From NCBI GenBank assembly GCA_029851945.1, contig JARKUZ010000003.1, positions 1 through 5,192 on the forward strand: a DNA stretch of 5,192 nucleotides, written 5' to 3'. The translations under genes were made by a program, and so were the position numbers. Origin of the DNA: Terrisporobacter sp. (GTDB lineage Bacteria; Bacillota_A; Clostridia; Peptostreptococcales; Peptostreptococcaceae). The notes under the pieces were generated by a model that worked only from the letters and a program-made list of their open reading frames with translations, was not told where the DNA came from and searched no databases. Numbering within the stretch: position 1 is the first letter of the stretch; every line of letters starts with the position of its first letter. Of this stretch, positions 1 to 5,131 are shown piece after piece.

Positions 1-155
1 TGACGATTACATGTATTTATCCAGAAGATATGAGTATTTTAGAAAATAAGTTAATAGATATATTAACAGATATTGCAATACAAAAATTTACGTCTGAGGA
101 AATAGATTTAATTGTTGATTATCTTGAAGAAAATGATTGTAAGTACTTTGATTAA
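1..155 (+). CDS. Hypothetical protein, 3' end only (partial)
   Basis: An open frame runs from the left edge to a TAA at 153-155 and gives about 50 residues ending in EENDCKYFD. It is acidic and probably mostly helical (ILENKLIDILTDIAIQKF, then SEEIDLIVDYLEEND). The two bases before the first full codon are TG, so the preceding codon could be an ATG start. In that case this would be a nearly complete protein of about 51 residues; otherwise it is the tail of a longer one. I do not recognise a family. It lies 120 bases upstream of a phage antirepressor gene in the same orientation, which suggests a small phage-encoded protein, but that is inference from position only. Confidence 0.5.
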   Translation, partial: TITCIYPEDMSILENKLIDILTDIAIQKFTSEEIDLIVDYLEENDCKYFD

Positions 156-167
156 CTTATGAAAAAT

Positions 168-193
168 AGGCTAATTAGCCTTAACCAATAAGG
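168..193. repeat. Perfect 14-bp palindrome overlapping a second small inverted repeat
   Basis: AGGCTAATTAGCCT at 168-181 is its own reverse complement. Its right edge overlaps a second inverted repeat, CCTTA (179-183) and TAAGG (189-193), separated by 5 bases. The first could fold as a 5-bp stem with an AATT loop, but no T-run follows, so it is a poor terminator. Its place about 95 bases before the antirepressor start fits a protein-binding site (operator) for a phage regulator. No known operator was recognised. Confidence 0.4.
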
Positions 194-275
194 ATTAACA
201 TAATAAAGAATTTGTTAAATGGTGAATTTAATAAGTATTAGCTAAGGAGTTAATTAGAAATGGAGTGATTAAGTA

Positions 276-833
276 ATGGAATTAATTAAGATAATAGAAA
301 GAGAAGGTAGACAATTAGTAAGTGGTAGAGAATTAGATGAGTTTTTAGAAATAAAGACTAAGTATAAGGATTGGTCCCAAAAAATGGTTGAATATGGATT
401 TGATGAAGAGATTGATTTTATAAGGGTGGCTCAAAAAAGAGCAACCAATAATTTAAAGAATCCAGTGACTACAGTAATAGATCATGCAATTTCTATAGAT
501 ATGGCAAAAGAAATATTAATGATACAAAGAACAGAAAAAGGAAAGGCAGCTAGACAATACTTTATTAACTGTGAAAAGAAACTAAAAGAAGTTAAAAAAC
601 TAAGGCCAATGGAATTAATGGAGTTACAGTTTAGAACTTTAAAGAAACAGGAAGAAAAAATAGCACAAGTTGAAAATAAAGTAGATAAGCTTAAAGAGGA
701 GATGCCTTTATTTCAAATGGATTACAAAGAGATACAATCATTAGTTAGAAAGAAAGGTATCGAAGCTTTAGGTGGATACAGAAGCATAGCTTACAATGAT
801 AATTCAGTTAGAGGAAAAAAAAGAAAAAATTAG
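276..833 (+). CDS. Phage antirepressor, AntA/AntB family, with truncated ORF6C-like C-terminus
   Basis: This is a 185-residue protein. Residues about 10-105 match the AntA/AntB antirepressor fold from memory: RQLVSGRELDEFLEIKTKYKDW, YGF..IDF, then IDHAISIDMAKEI, QRTEKGKAARQYFINCEK. Such proteins relieve phage repressor control and push the switch toward lytic growth. Residues about 112-142 form a helical, probably coiled-coil linker (MELQFRTLKKQEEKIAQVE). Residues 144-181 (PLF.MDYKEIQSLVRKKG, ALGGYRS.AYND.SVRGK) look like the start of an ORF6C domain, which normally continues for several dozen more residues. Here the frame stops after an A8 tract (815-822), ending KKRKN. A likely remnant of the missing C-terminus lies at 823-894 in the +1 frame. 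The start is supported by GGAG at 262-265, 10 bases before the ATG; a second AAGGAG lies at 244-249. The antirepressor call is firm; whether it still works is unknown. Confidence 0.85.
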   Translation: MELIKIIEREGRQLVSGRELDEFLEIKTKYKDWSQKMVEYGFDEEIDFIRVAQKRATNNLKNPVTTVIDHAISIDMAKEILMIQRTEKGKAARQYFINCEKKLKEVKKLRPMELMELQFRTLKKQEEKIAQVENKVDKLKEEMPLFQMDYKEIQSLVRKKGIEALGGYRSIAYNDNSVRGKKRKN

Positions 834-894
834 TAGATATAAAGTTACATTGGTGCTAGAAAATGAAATTAAATTATTAAATGTGGAGGAATAA
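823..894 (+). pseudogene. Out-of-frame remnant of the antirepressor's ORF6C C-terminus
   Basis: Directly after the A8 tract, the frame one base ahead of the antirepressor reads EKISRYKVTLVLENEIKLLN, then VEE and TAA at 892-894. Recalled ORF6C-containing antirepressors end with a segment of the type 'xxYKLPLVLxDEIxLLN', which this resembles. The conserved middle of the domain (a GKVYSDI...REFGV...CQLD-type stretch) is absent. This suggests an internal deletion that also shifted the frame, leaving the domain's two ends abutting. The resemblance is from memory of the family, not an alignment. The fragment ends four bases before the next gene's ATG. Confidence 0.45.
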
Positions 895-897
895 AAT

Positions 898-1155
898 ATG
901 GAGATGAATCCAGAGGTTAGAATAAACAAATTAGAATATAAACTTAATGAGCTTACTATTAGAAATGCAAAACTTGAAAAATTAGGAACTATAAAGGATA
1001 AGATTGAGGCTACATATAGATGTGAGCTCAGAAAAGAATTGTTACAGTTATCACTTAATAATACAAATGCAAGAGGTAATGGGAAAATTGCACAGCGTAG
1101 ACTTAATAGAGACTTAGCTAAAATCAGGTATTATTTAATGAAGAGTTCCATTTAA
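898..1155 (+). CDS. Small basic coiled-coil protein, hypothetical (phage-like)
   Basis: This 85-residue protein is rich in Lys, Arg, Leu and Asn. Residues about 8-50 are predicted by eye to be one long amphipathic helix with heptad-like spacing (INKLEYKLNELTIRNAKLEKL). Residues 57-82 are basic (NARGNGKIAQRRLNRDLAKIRYYL), consistent with nucleic-acid or partner binding, which is speculation. No signal peptide or membrane segment is visible. GGAGGA at 885-890 sits 7 bases before ATG 898, which favours this start over the in-frame ATG at 904. It follows the antirepressor by 64 bases and is probably in the same transcript. I do not recognise the family; small phage early-region protein is the best description. 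Confidence 0.7.
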   Translation: MEMNPEVRINKLEYKLNELTIRNAKLEKLGTIKDKIEATYRCELRKELLQLSLNNTNARGNGKIAQRRLNRDLAKIRYYLMKSSI

Positions 1156-1188
1156 AATATAAAGTTTGAAATAGAGGTTTTAAGAAGT

Positions 1189-1254
1189 ATGCTGATTTGG
1201 CTTAGGGTTGAGTTTAGTGTTCTTAAAGATGAAGAGGTTACATGGTTGAATTAA
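1189..1254 (+). CDS. Possible 21-residue peptide overlapping the next gene's start
   Basis: ATG at 1189 opens a 21-codon frame (MLIWLRVEFSVLKDEEVTWLN) ending in TAA at 1252-1254. AGAGG at 1173-1177 lies 11 bases upstream, a slightly long but usable spacing. The frame overlaps the start of the 1242 gene by 13 bases, an arrangement that could couple translation of the two. The length is too short to tell from chance. It could equally be nothing more than the leader of the next gene. Confidence 0.22.
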   Translation: MLIWLRVEFSVLKDEEVTWLN

Positions 1255-1427
1255 GGGATATTAATACTTTGACATTAGTTTTAGAACTAGAGTCAAGGGA
1301 AGGTGTAAAAAACACCTACTTTACAGAAAAAGAATTTAGTAAAATACAAGTTTCTAAAAATGGGGACAAGAATTTTAGATATATTAAAGGCTCTGGTCCA
1401 CTTAAGATTTTGGATATTAAACTATGA
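1242..1427 (+). CDS. Hypothetical 61-residue protein
   Basis: The protein begins MVELRDINTLTLVLELESRE and ends with SGPLKILDIKL. The alternation of hydrophobic and polar residues suggests a small beta-rich fold (TLTLVLELES, KNTYF, FSKIQVSK, NFRYIKGSG, LKILDIKL). No membrane segment, signal peptide or Cys/His metal site is present. GAAGAGG at 1231-1237 lies only about 4 bases from the ATG, a short spacing. An in-frame TGA at 1230-1232 prevents any upstream extension. It is the last gene before a hairpin cluster at 1451-1543, so it probably ends the prophage-like transcript that starts before the antirepressor. The family is not recognised. Confidence 0.6.
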   Translation: MVELRDINTLTLVLELESREGVKNTYFTEKEFSKIQVSKNGDKNFRYIKGSGPLKILDIKL

Positions 1428-1450
1428 AAATAATATTTTTACAAGTGAAA

Positions 1451-1491
1451 AGACACATTGGCAATCCGGCAAGATTAACTCCAATGTGTCT
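1451..1491 (-). terminator. 11-bp perfect inverted repeat, terminator-like on the minus strand
   Basis: AGACACATTGG at 1451-1461 and CCAATGTGTCT at 1481-1491 are perfect reverse complements around a 19-base loop. The loop itself holds a small AATC/GATT repeat (1463-1466 and 1473-1476). Read rightward, no T-run follows. Read leftward, the stem ends in TTTT then C (1451-1447), a weak terminator tail. It lies just past the stop of the 1242 gene and may also stabilise that mRNA's 3' end. Confidence 0.5.
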
Positions 1492-1500
1492 ATATGAAAA

Positions 1501-1530
1501 GTATAATAAAACTCTCTATTTTTATTATAC
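1501..1530. repeat. 11-bp perfect inverted repeat overlapping the following terminator
   Basis: GTATAATAAAA (1501-1511) and TTTTATTATAC (1520-1530) are perfect reverse complements with an 8-base loop. This stem uses bases 1508-1520 that are also the left arm of the terminator at 1508-1543, so the two cannot form together in one RNA. The arrangement resembles an antiterminator/terminator pair. Both arms contain TATAAT, so it also places a -10 hexamer on each strand. Confidence 0.55.
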
Positions 1531-1543
1531 AATAGGGAGTTTT
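1508..1543 (+). terminator. Intrinsic terminator
   Basis: The left arm 1508-1520 (AAAACTCTCTATT) pairs with 1531-1543 (AATAGGGAGTTTT) over 13 bp with one U-G wobble and a 10-base loop. The flanking A-run and T-run make it usable in both directions. On the plus strand the tail is TTTTCTCT. It most likely ends the transcript of the 276-1427 genes. Confidence 0.7.
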
Positions 1544-1552
1544 CTCTGTAAA
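1524..1552 (-). promoter_or_regulatory. Near-consensus leftward sigma-A-type promoter
   Basis: On the minus strand, TTTACA (1552-1547) and TATAAT (1529-1524) are separated by exactly 17 bases; 11 of 12 hexamer positions match TTGACA/TATAAT. The predicted start is near 1517. The transcript would meet the terminator-like hairpin at 1491-1451 after only about 70 nt, with no recognisable gene between. AT-rich DNA yields such matches by chance, and this one sits inside a terminator stem, so activity is uncertain. Confidence 0.35.
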
Positions 1553-1648
1553 TAAGGTACTTAATTTAAGGCCTTTGAGAGCTTGTAATAGGTATTATCT
1601 TTAGAATGTTATTTAAATTTAAGAAATAAAGTTATAGGGGTAAAGGGT

Positions 1649-1902
1649 ATGGCTATTAGATTTCAAAGGATCCTAGAGGAAAGAAAAGATGGAGTCAATC
1701 TAAGAATATAGTTATACCTATGCCAGAGATTAATGATTATAAGTATTCAAATAAAAAATTATATGAGCTATCACAAAACCAAGGGGAAAGAGAAGTCTTC
1801 GAGAAGCTTTATCCAGGGTTTATTTATACTGGACATGATGTTGTGTTTAATGATGTTGATGGTGGTATTTATGTTTATATAAAGATTAGAAGATTTGAGT
1901 AG
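1649..1902 (+). pseudogene. Small hypothetical protein gene, apparently frameshifted near 1661-1665
   Basis: ATG 1649 has a good ribosome binding site (AGGGG at 1636-1640, 8 bases away) but its frame (MAIRFQRILEERKDGVNLRI) stops at 1709-1711. The frame that stays open to 1902 has no stop after 1659 and reads SKDPRGKKRWSQSKNIVIPM before continuing as the 60-residue open part. Adding one T to the TTT at 1661-1663 would join the two into an 84-residue protein beginning MAIRFSKDPRGKKRW. The joined product is basic at its N-terminus and rich in acidic and aromatic residues toward the end. I infer loss of one base; a sequencing error or recoding are alternatives. The family is not recognised. Confidence 0.5.
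1720..1902 (+). CDS. Hypothetical protein, open 3' part of the frameshifted gene
   Basis: This is the longest ATG-initiated reading of this locus: 60 residues from MPEINDYKYSNKKLYEL to YIKIRRFE. It contains a likely helix (KKLYELSQNQGEREVFEKLY) followed by beta-rich sequence (GFIYTGHDVVFNDVDGGIYV). No Shine-Dalgarno sequence precedes this ATG (the upstream bases are AATATAGTTATACCT), which argues that 1720 is not the true start and that the gene began at 1649. If it is translated from 1720, initiation would have to be weak or coupled to the upstream short frame, which stops 8 bases earlier. Function unknown. Confidence 0.45.
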   Translation: MPEINDYKYSNKKLYELSQNQGEREVFEKLYPGFIYTGHDVVFNDVDGGIYVYIKIRRFE

Positions 1903-1952
1903 TATTTATAATTATAAATCTATTATATCTGTTAATATAGGTATGAGTTTAC

Positions 1953-1981
1953 TTGAAATTTTTAGATAAAATTCATAAAAT
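1953..1981 (+). promoter_or_regulatory. Sigma-A-type promoter candidate
   Basis: TTGAAA (1953-1958) and TAAAAT (1976-1981) are separated by exactly 17 bases; each hexamer matches consensus at 5 of 6 positions. The predicted start is near 1988. No gene begins before the terminator at 2128, so if active it would make an untranslated RNA. Confidence 0.35.
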
Positions 1982-1987
1982 GGGTTT

Positions 1988-2169
1988 ATAGGAGTGTTAG
2001 GTAAGTTATAATAATATAGTAGTAAATTAGTAAGTAAAATTGTATTAAATTGTGAGCAAAATAGAAACTTTTATTTAACTTAATAATTTAGAATAATGAA
2101 AGAACCATAGCATAAATAAATGAAGTTAATAGTATTAGGCATTGATATAACTTGCCTAATGCTATTTTT
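1988..2169 (+). ncRNA. Candidate noncoding RNA of about 180 nt
   Basis: The interval is framed by the promoter candidate at 1953-1981 and the strong terminator at 2128-2169, and contains no frame longer than a few codons with a ribosome binding site. Only these boundary signals support it. No known RNA family, repeat array or conserved structure was recognised inside. It could instead be a transcript tail from the upstream small gene. Confidence 0.22.
2128..2169 (+). terminator. Strong intrinsic terminator
   Basis: AATAGTATTAGGCA (2128-2141) pairs with TGCCTAATGCTATT (2153-2166) over 14 bp with one U-G wobble and an 11-base loop. The T-run continues through 2169 (five T's at 2165-2169). It insulates the STAND gene from transcription coming from the phage-like side, so that gene should have its own promoter in 2170-2255. 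Confidence 0.85.
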
Positions 2170-2170
2170 A

Positions 2171-2224
2171 TTGGGAAAGATATAATATGTTATATTATAG
2201 AAAAATTCTAGTTAATAGTATAAT
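2171..2224 (+). promoter_or_regulatory. Probable promoter region of the STAND NTPase gene
   Basis: Between the terminator and the gene there are several -10-like hexamers. One pairing is TTGGGA (2171-2176) with TATTAT (2193-2198), spacer 16; TG at 2188-2189 would also give an extended -10 for TATATT (2191-2196). Another is a perfect TATAAT at 2219-2224 with only a weak -35 (TTATAG, 2195-2200). A promoter is expected here because the terminator isolates the gene, but which of these acts cannot be decided by reading. Confidence 0.35.
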
Positions 2225-2269
2225 AAAATTAGATATTATTATTGAGTAAACAAAGAAAGGGGATAAAAT

Positions 2270-4015
2270 TTGAGTAGGATAAATTCAATTCAGCAAGCTA
2301 TTATGCAATTAGATGGTGGAGAATATCAAAAATTAATGGATGCATATTTATATAAGAAATTTAAGTATACAAATATTGAGCCATTAGGTTCTCATACAGG
2401 GACCAATAAAGTTACTAAAGGGATTCCTGATTCTTATGTAAAATTGGATAGTAAAAAGTATGTCTTAATAATGTATGGTACAGTTGAAAGTACATCATAT
2501 GAAAAGATAGAGAAAGACATAAAATCATGTTTAGATGTTAAAAAGATTAATATTAATATAAAAGAAATTGAAGAGATAATATGTTGTTATACATCAACTA
2601 ATATTCATTTTGAACAAAAGAAGAAGTTAGAAAATATGATTGAAGGTGTAAAGGTAACGTTGATAGGCATAGGAAGTGTTTCACATGATTTACTAATAAA
2701 CTATCCTACAATTGCATCTGATTTTTTAAATATATCAATAGATACTGAGCAAATATTTGAAATTGATGACTTTATAGATAAATATGATAAAAACAAGATG
2801 AATGCTTTAATTAATATGGAGTTATTGCACAGGGAGAATGAAATAGAATCGTTAATTAATAAAATTGAAGAAAGTAAGGTTGTTTTAATGTTTGGAAAAT
2901 CTGGTATAGGTAAAACTAGATTAGCACTAGAGATAGCAAGATTATATAGAGATAAGCATAATGTTAATGTGCTTTGTATAAAGAATAATGGGCAAATGTT
3001 ATATAACGATTTAAAATATTATTTATCAGATTCAGGAGAGTATTTGTTATTTATAGACGATGCTAATCAAACTACCCAGTTAGAACATGTATTAGATTAT
3101 GTTATAACACCACCTGAAGGAATAAATGTTAGGATTATAATGACAATAAGAGATTATGCAAAAGATAGAGTAAAACAGGTAATATATAACAAAATAATTC
3201 CTCAAGAAGAAGAAATAGGTGTCTTAAATGATGATATTATAAAAGAAATTTTAAGCAAGAATTTGGGGATAAAAAATAATAAATACTTAGATCAAATAGC
3301 AAGGATATCAAAAGGAAATGCAAGATTAGCAGTTTTAGCAGGACGAATTGCTTTAAAGAATGGATTAGCATCAATATATAATTCGGTAGATATATTTAAA
3401 TATTATTATGGACAGATTATTGAAAAAGAATTTTTTGGTAGAAATAAAATTATAGCAGCTTTTCTTATTACACTATTAGGTCCATTTGAATATAAAAGTA
3501 ATGAAATAGCAATAAAAATATTAAAAAATAATGGTATAGATGAAGATGAGTTTTATGAATTATGCTATGAACTTAATAATAGTGAAATTGTTGATTTATA
3601 TATGGACAAGGTAGTTAAAATTAGTGACCAAAGTATGGGAGACTATTTATTATATTATGTTCTAATAGAAAAGAGATATATAGTATTAGCAGATATTATT
3701 AAAGATTTATTCAAAAAATATAGACGCAAACTAATTTATTCTTTAAATACAATTATAAGATTATTTAATAATAAAGAGTGTTTAAATTACATAGAAGATC
3801 AAGTAAACAATGTTTGGAACACTATAGAAGATGAGAATGAAAAGTTTGAATATGTGAAGACATTTCACATAATAAATGAAGAAAAGTCATTAGCATATAT
3901 AAAAAGTAAAATAGATAAGATAGAGAAAGAAGAAATATTTATAGATAGCTTTGATTTAACAGAAAGAAAGAATAATAATTCTATTAAATCAGAGATAGTT
4001 GAGGTGTTAGGTTGA
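2270..4015 (+). CDS. STAND-type P-loop NTPase with nuclease-like N-terminus, Avs-like defence protein (N-terminal part)
   Basis: These 581 residues are the front of a larger protein. Residues about 15-150 look like a PD-(D/E)XK (Mrr-like) nuclease fold: E18, then KGIPDSY with D54, strand KKYVLIMYGT (63-71), and a C-terminal strand (VKVTLIGIG). Homologs as I recall them have Glu near position 68 (an 'EYTTQ'-type motif); here it is Met, so catalysis is doubtful. Residues 158-180 (DTEQIFEIDDFIDKYD) link to the NTPase: Walker A GKSGIGKT (209-216), Walker B LLFIDD (259-264), a STAND-like sensor TIRD (R294) and GNARLA (349-354). From about 390 on it is helical. In Avs-like systems the C-terminal repeats sense a phage protein and the NTPase oligomerises to activate the effector in the cytoplasm. 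The start is TTG 2270, with AAAGGGG (2256-2262) 7 bases upstream. The frame ends at TGA 4013-4015, but continues open in the same frame beyond it. Confidence 0.8.
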   Translation: MSRINSIQQAIMQLDGGEYQKLMDAYLYKKFKYTNIEPLGSHTGTNKVTKGIPDSYVKLDSKKYVLIMYGTVESTSYEKIEKDIKSCLDVKKININIKEIEEIICCYTSTNIHFEQKKKLENMIEGVKVTLIGIGSVSHDLLINYPTIASDFLNISIDTEQIFEIDDFIDKYDKNKMNALINMELLHRENEIESLINKIEESKVVLMFGKSGIGKTRLALEIARLYRDKHNVNVLCIKNNGQMLYNDLKYYLSDSGEYLLFIDDANQTTQLEHVLDYVITPPEGINVRIIMTIRDYAKDRVKQVIYNKIIPQEEEIGVLNDDIIKEILSKNLGIKNNKYLDQIARISKGNARLAVLAGRIALKNGLASIYNSVDIFKYYYGQIIEKEFFGRNKIIAAFLITLLGPFEYKSNEIAIKILKNNGIDEDEFYELCYELNNSEIVDLYMDKVVKISDQSMGDYLLYYVLIEKRYIVLADIIKDLFKKYRRKLIYSLNTIIRLFNNKECLNYIEDQVNNVWNTIEDENEKFEYVKTFHIINEEKSLAYIKSKIDKIEKEEIFIDSFDLTERKNNNSIKSEIVEVLG

Positions 4016-5088
4016 TTTAAATATTCTAGTAACTATGAGTTGGTGCTTGAGTTAATTATATATTATTTTAACAAGAAGCCATCTGAGATATTTGATTTTT
4101 ACATTCTATTTTCAGATAGATTAGGATATGATCAAAATTCTTTTGATTTTAAATATAAAAATGAACTAATGAATGTAGAATATCTATGGGAAGGGGCTGA
4201 TAAAGGTTTAAATATAAATTTAACTATATTACTTTTAAATATAATTGAGAATTATATCGGATTTGAATTTCATAGAACTGAAAGTTATAGTATAAGAAAA
4301 TTTAATTTTATTACAGTTAATTTGTGTATGTGTGAAGAGCTAGAAAAGTTAAGAAAAACAATATGGAGTATTTTAGGTGAACTATATAATAATGAAAAGT
4401 ATAAAAATATTATAAATAAAATATTGTTAAATTATAATCCATATTCAAAAAATGAAGAACAGATAAATTTGATATATAAAATGGATTTTAAATATATAAA
4501 AGAGTATATACTTAGTCAGATAATATCACCGGATTTTACACAATGTAAGATTTTAAAGCATTTTAAGAGTATAGGCCAAAGGTTAAATGTTACCGAGGAT
4601 AATATATTAGAAAAATACAAAGAGAATGAAGAATTTTTAATATATAATACTCTAGTTAGGAGTTATGAACTTGGTCTAGAGTGGAGAGCTGAGGAAGATA
4701 AGAGAAAAGAAAATATTTATAATATGGTAAAAGAGTATGAAGAAGACGATTTTATTAAGTTATTTAATTTATGCAATATTATTTTAGATAAAAGTGAGAA
4801 TAGAGAAACGTGGGAGATACAAAGTGGAATAACAATCTTATTTGATGGGATTAAAGAGAATTCTTTAAAATACATTACAGCGATAAAAGCATATTTGAAA
4901 TGTGATACTCCTTTCTGCAGTTATATAAGCATTAAAATGGATGTTATCATTAAATTTATAGGTATTCAAGAAACTAAAAAAATTATATTTAGTTATGAAT
5001 ATAAGCAAAAAAATAGTTGGATATATGAATTTTTATTTTGTATTCCAATAGAAGAAAGAACTACAATATGGTCTTATGTCAATATTTT
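2270..5088 (+). pseudogene. Whole Avs-like STAND NTPase gene, broken by a nonsense codon and an IS insertion
   Basis: The frame from TTG 2270 to the IS boundary near 5088 has only one stop, TGA at 4013-4015 (codon 582). Sequence character is continuous across it: helical, the same composition and no ribosome binding site. A point mutation of a sense codon (for example TGG, TCA, AGA or CGA) is the simplest explanation. Trp codons seen in both halves are TGG and other genes here end with TGA, so a changed genetic code is unlikely. With about 939 codons before the IS and more expected past it, the intact protein probably exceeded 1000 residues. Two independent lesions indicate that the gene is no longer selected for full-length function. 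Confidence 0.65.
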
Positions 5089-5131
5089 AGACACAAAAAG
5101 TCAAACTTTTTTATGCTACACTTCTAGCTAA
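4040..5131 (+). CDS. Helical C-terminal part of the same STAND protein, separated by an in-frame stop
   Basis: The nominal TTG at 4040 is in exactly the same frame as the 2270 gene, and the frame is open from 4016 (FKYSSNYELVLELIIYYF). No Shine-Dalgarno sequence precedes 4040, so this is most likely not an independent gene. The product is almost entirely helical, rich in Lys, Glu, Ile, Tyr and Asn, as expected of the TPR/ARM-like sensor half of STAND defence proteins (for example IFDFYILFSDRLGYD, VEYLWEGADKG, LEWRAEEDKRKENIYNMVKE). No catalytic motif is visible. From about 5088 onward the frame runs through an IS3-family end, so the last 14 or so residues (DTKSQTFLCYTSS and neighbours) are encoded by insertion-sequence DNA and not native. 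The native C-terminus would lie beyond the element, outside the window. Confidence 0.6.
   Translation: MVLELIIYYFNKKPSEIFDFYILFSDRLGYDQNSFDFKYKNELMNVEYLWEGADKGLNINLTILLLNIIENYIGFEFHRTESYSIRKFNFITVNLCMCEELEKLRKTIWSILGELYNNEKYKNIINKILLNYNPYSKNEEQINLIYKMDFKYIKEYILSQIISPDFTQCKILKHFKSIGQRLNVTEDNILEKYKENEEFLIYNTLVRSYELGLEWRAEEDKRKENIYNMVKEYEEDDFIKLFNLCNIILDKSENRETWEIQSGITILFDGIKENSLKYITAIKAYLKCDTPFCSYISIKMDVIIKFIGIQETKKIIFSYEYKQKNSWIYEFLFCIPIEERTTIWSYVNILDTKSQTFLCYTSS

Larger units (their letters stand above)
1903..2269. other. 367-base stretch without a recognisable gene
   Basis: This very AT-rich spacer has no plausible protein frame on either strand; the frames I traced run to about 20 codons at most, without ribosome binding sites. 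It holds a promoter candidate (1953-1981), a strong rightward terminator (2128-2169) and, after that, the presumed promoter and ribosome binding site of the STAND gene. The first part could encode a noncoding RNA or be the decayed 3' flank of the small gene before it. Confidence 0.6.

Noticed and set aside
260..268. Two-codon upstream frame (ATG GAG TGA) preceded by AAGGAG at 244-249
   Set aside because: It is too short to judge, and the overlapping GGAG is better explained as the ribosome binding site of the antirepressor.
819..833. Canonical -1 frameshift signal (A AAA AAG type) in the antirepressor A-tract
   Set aside because: The -1 frame reaches a stop after about a dozen codons ending LHWC, with no resemblance to the family. 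Only the +1 frame resembles an ORF6C C-terminus.
1574..1607. Promoter for the small gene at 1649 (TTGAGA with TATTAT or TAGAAT)
   Set aside because: Spacers of about 12 and 21 bases are outside the workable range, so no confident promoter is called there.
1988..2127. Repeat array or type III antitoxin-like RNA in the gene-free stretch
   Set aside because: Only loose AT-rich similarity (GTAAATTAG, AAATTGT units) without regular period or unit length; no adjacent toxin gene of that kind is seen.
2111..2145. Minus-strand small frame of about 20 codons (MPNTINFIYLCYGSFIILNY)
   Set aside because: It has no ribosome binding site, starts inside the terminator stem, and AT-rich DNA gives such hydrophobic frames by chance.
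4013..4045. Selenocysteine or programmed readthrough at the in-frame TGA
   Set aside because: Only a 4-bp AACT/AGTT hairpin lies downstream (4031-4041), with nothing resembling a bacterial SECIS element. STAND proteins are not known selenoproteins. A nonsense mutation is simpler.
2270..5131. TGA read as Trp (alternative genetic code)
   Set aside because: Trp codons in both halves are TGG, only a single TGA interrupts the frame, and another gene in the window (ending 1427) uses TGA as its stop.
4040..5131. An independent second gene forming a two-gene defence operon
   Set aside because: It has the same frame as the upstream part, no Shine-Dalgarno site, no clear ATG start, and is open right back to the TGA. 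It looks like the continuation of one protein.
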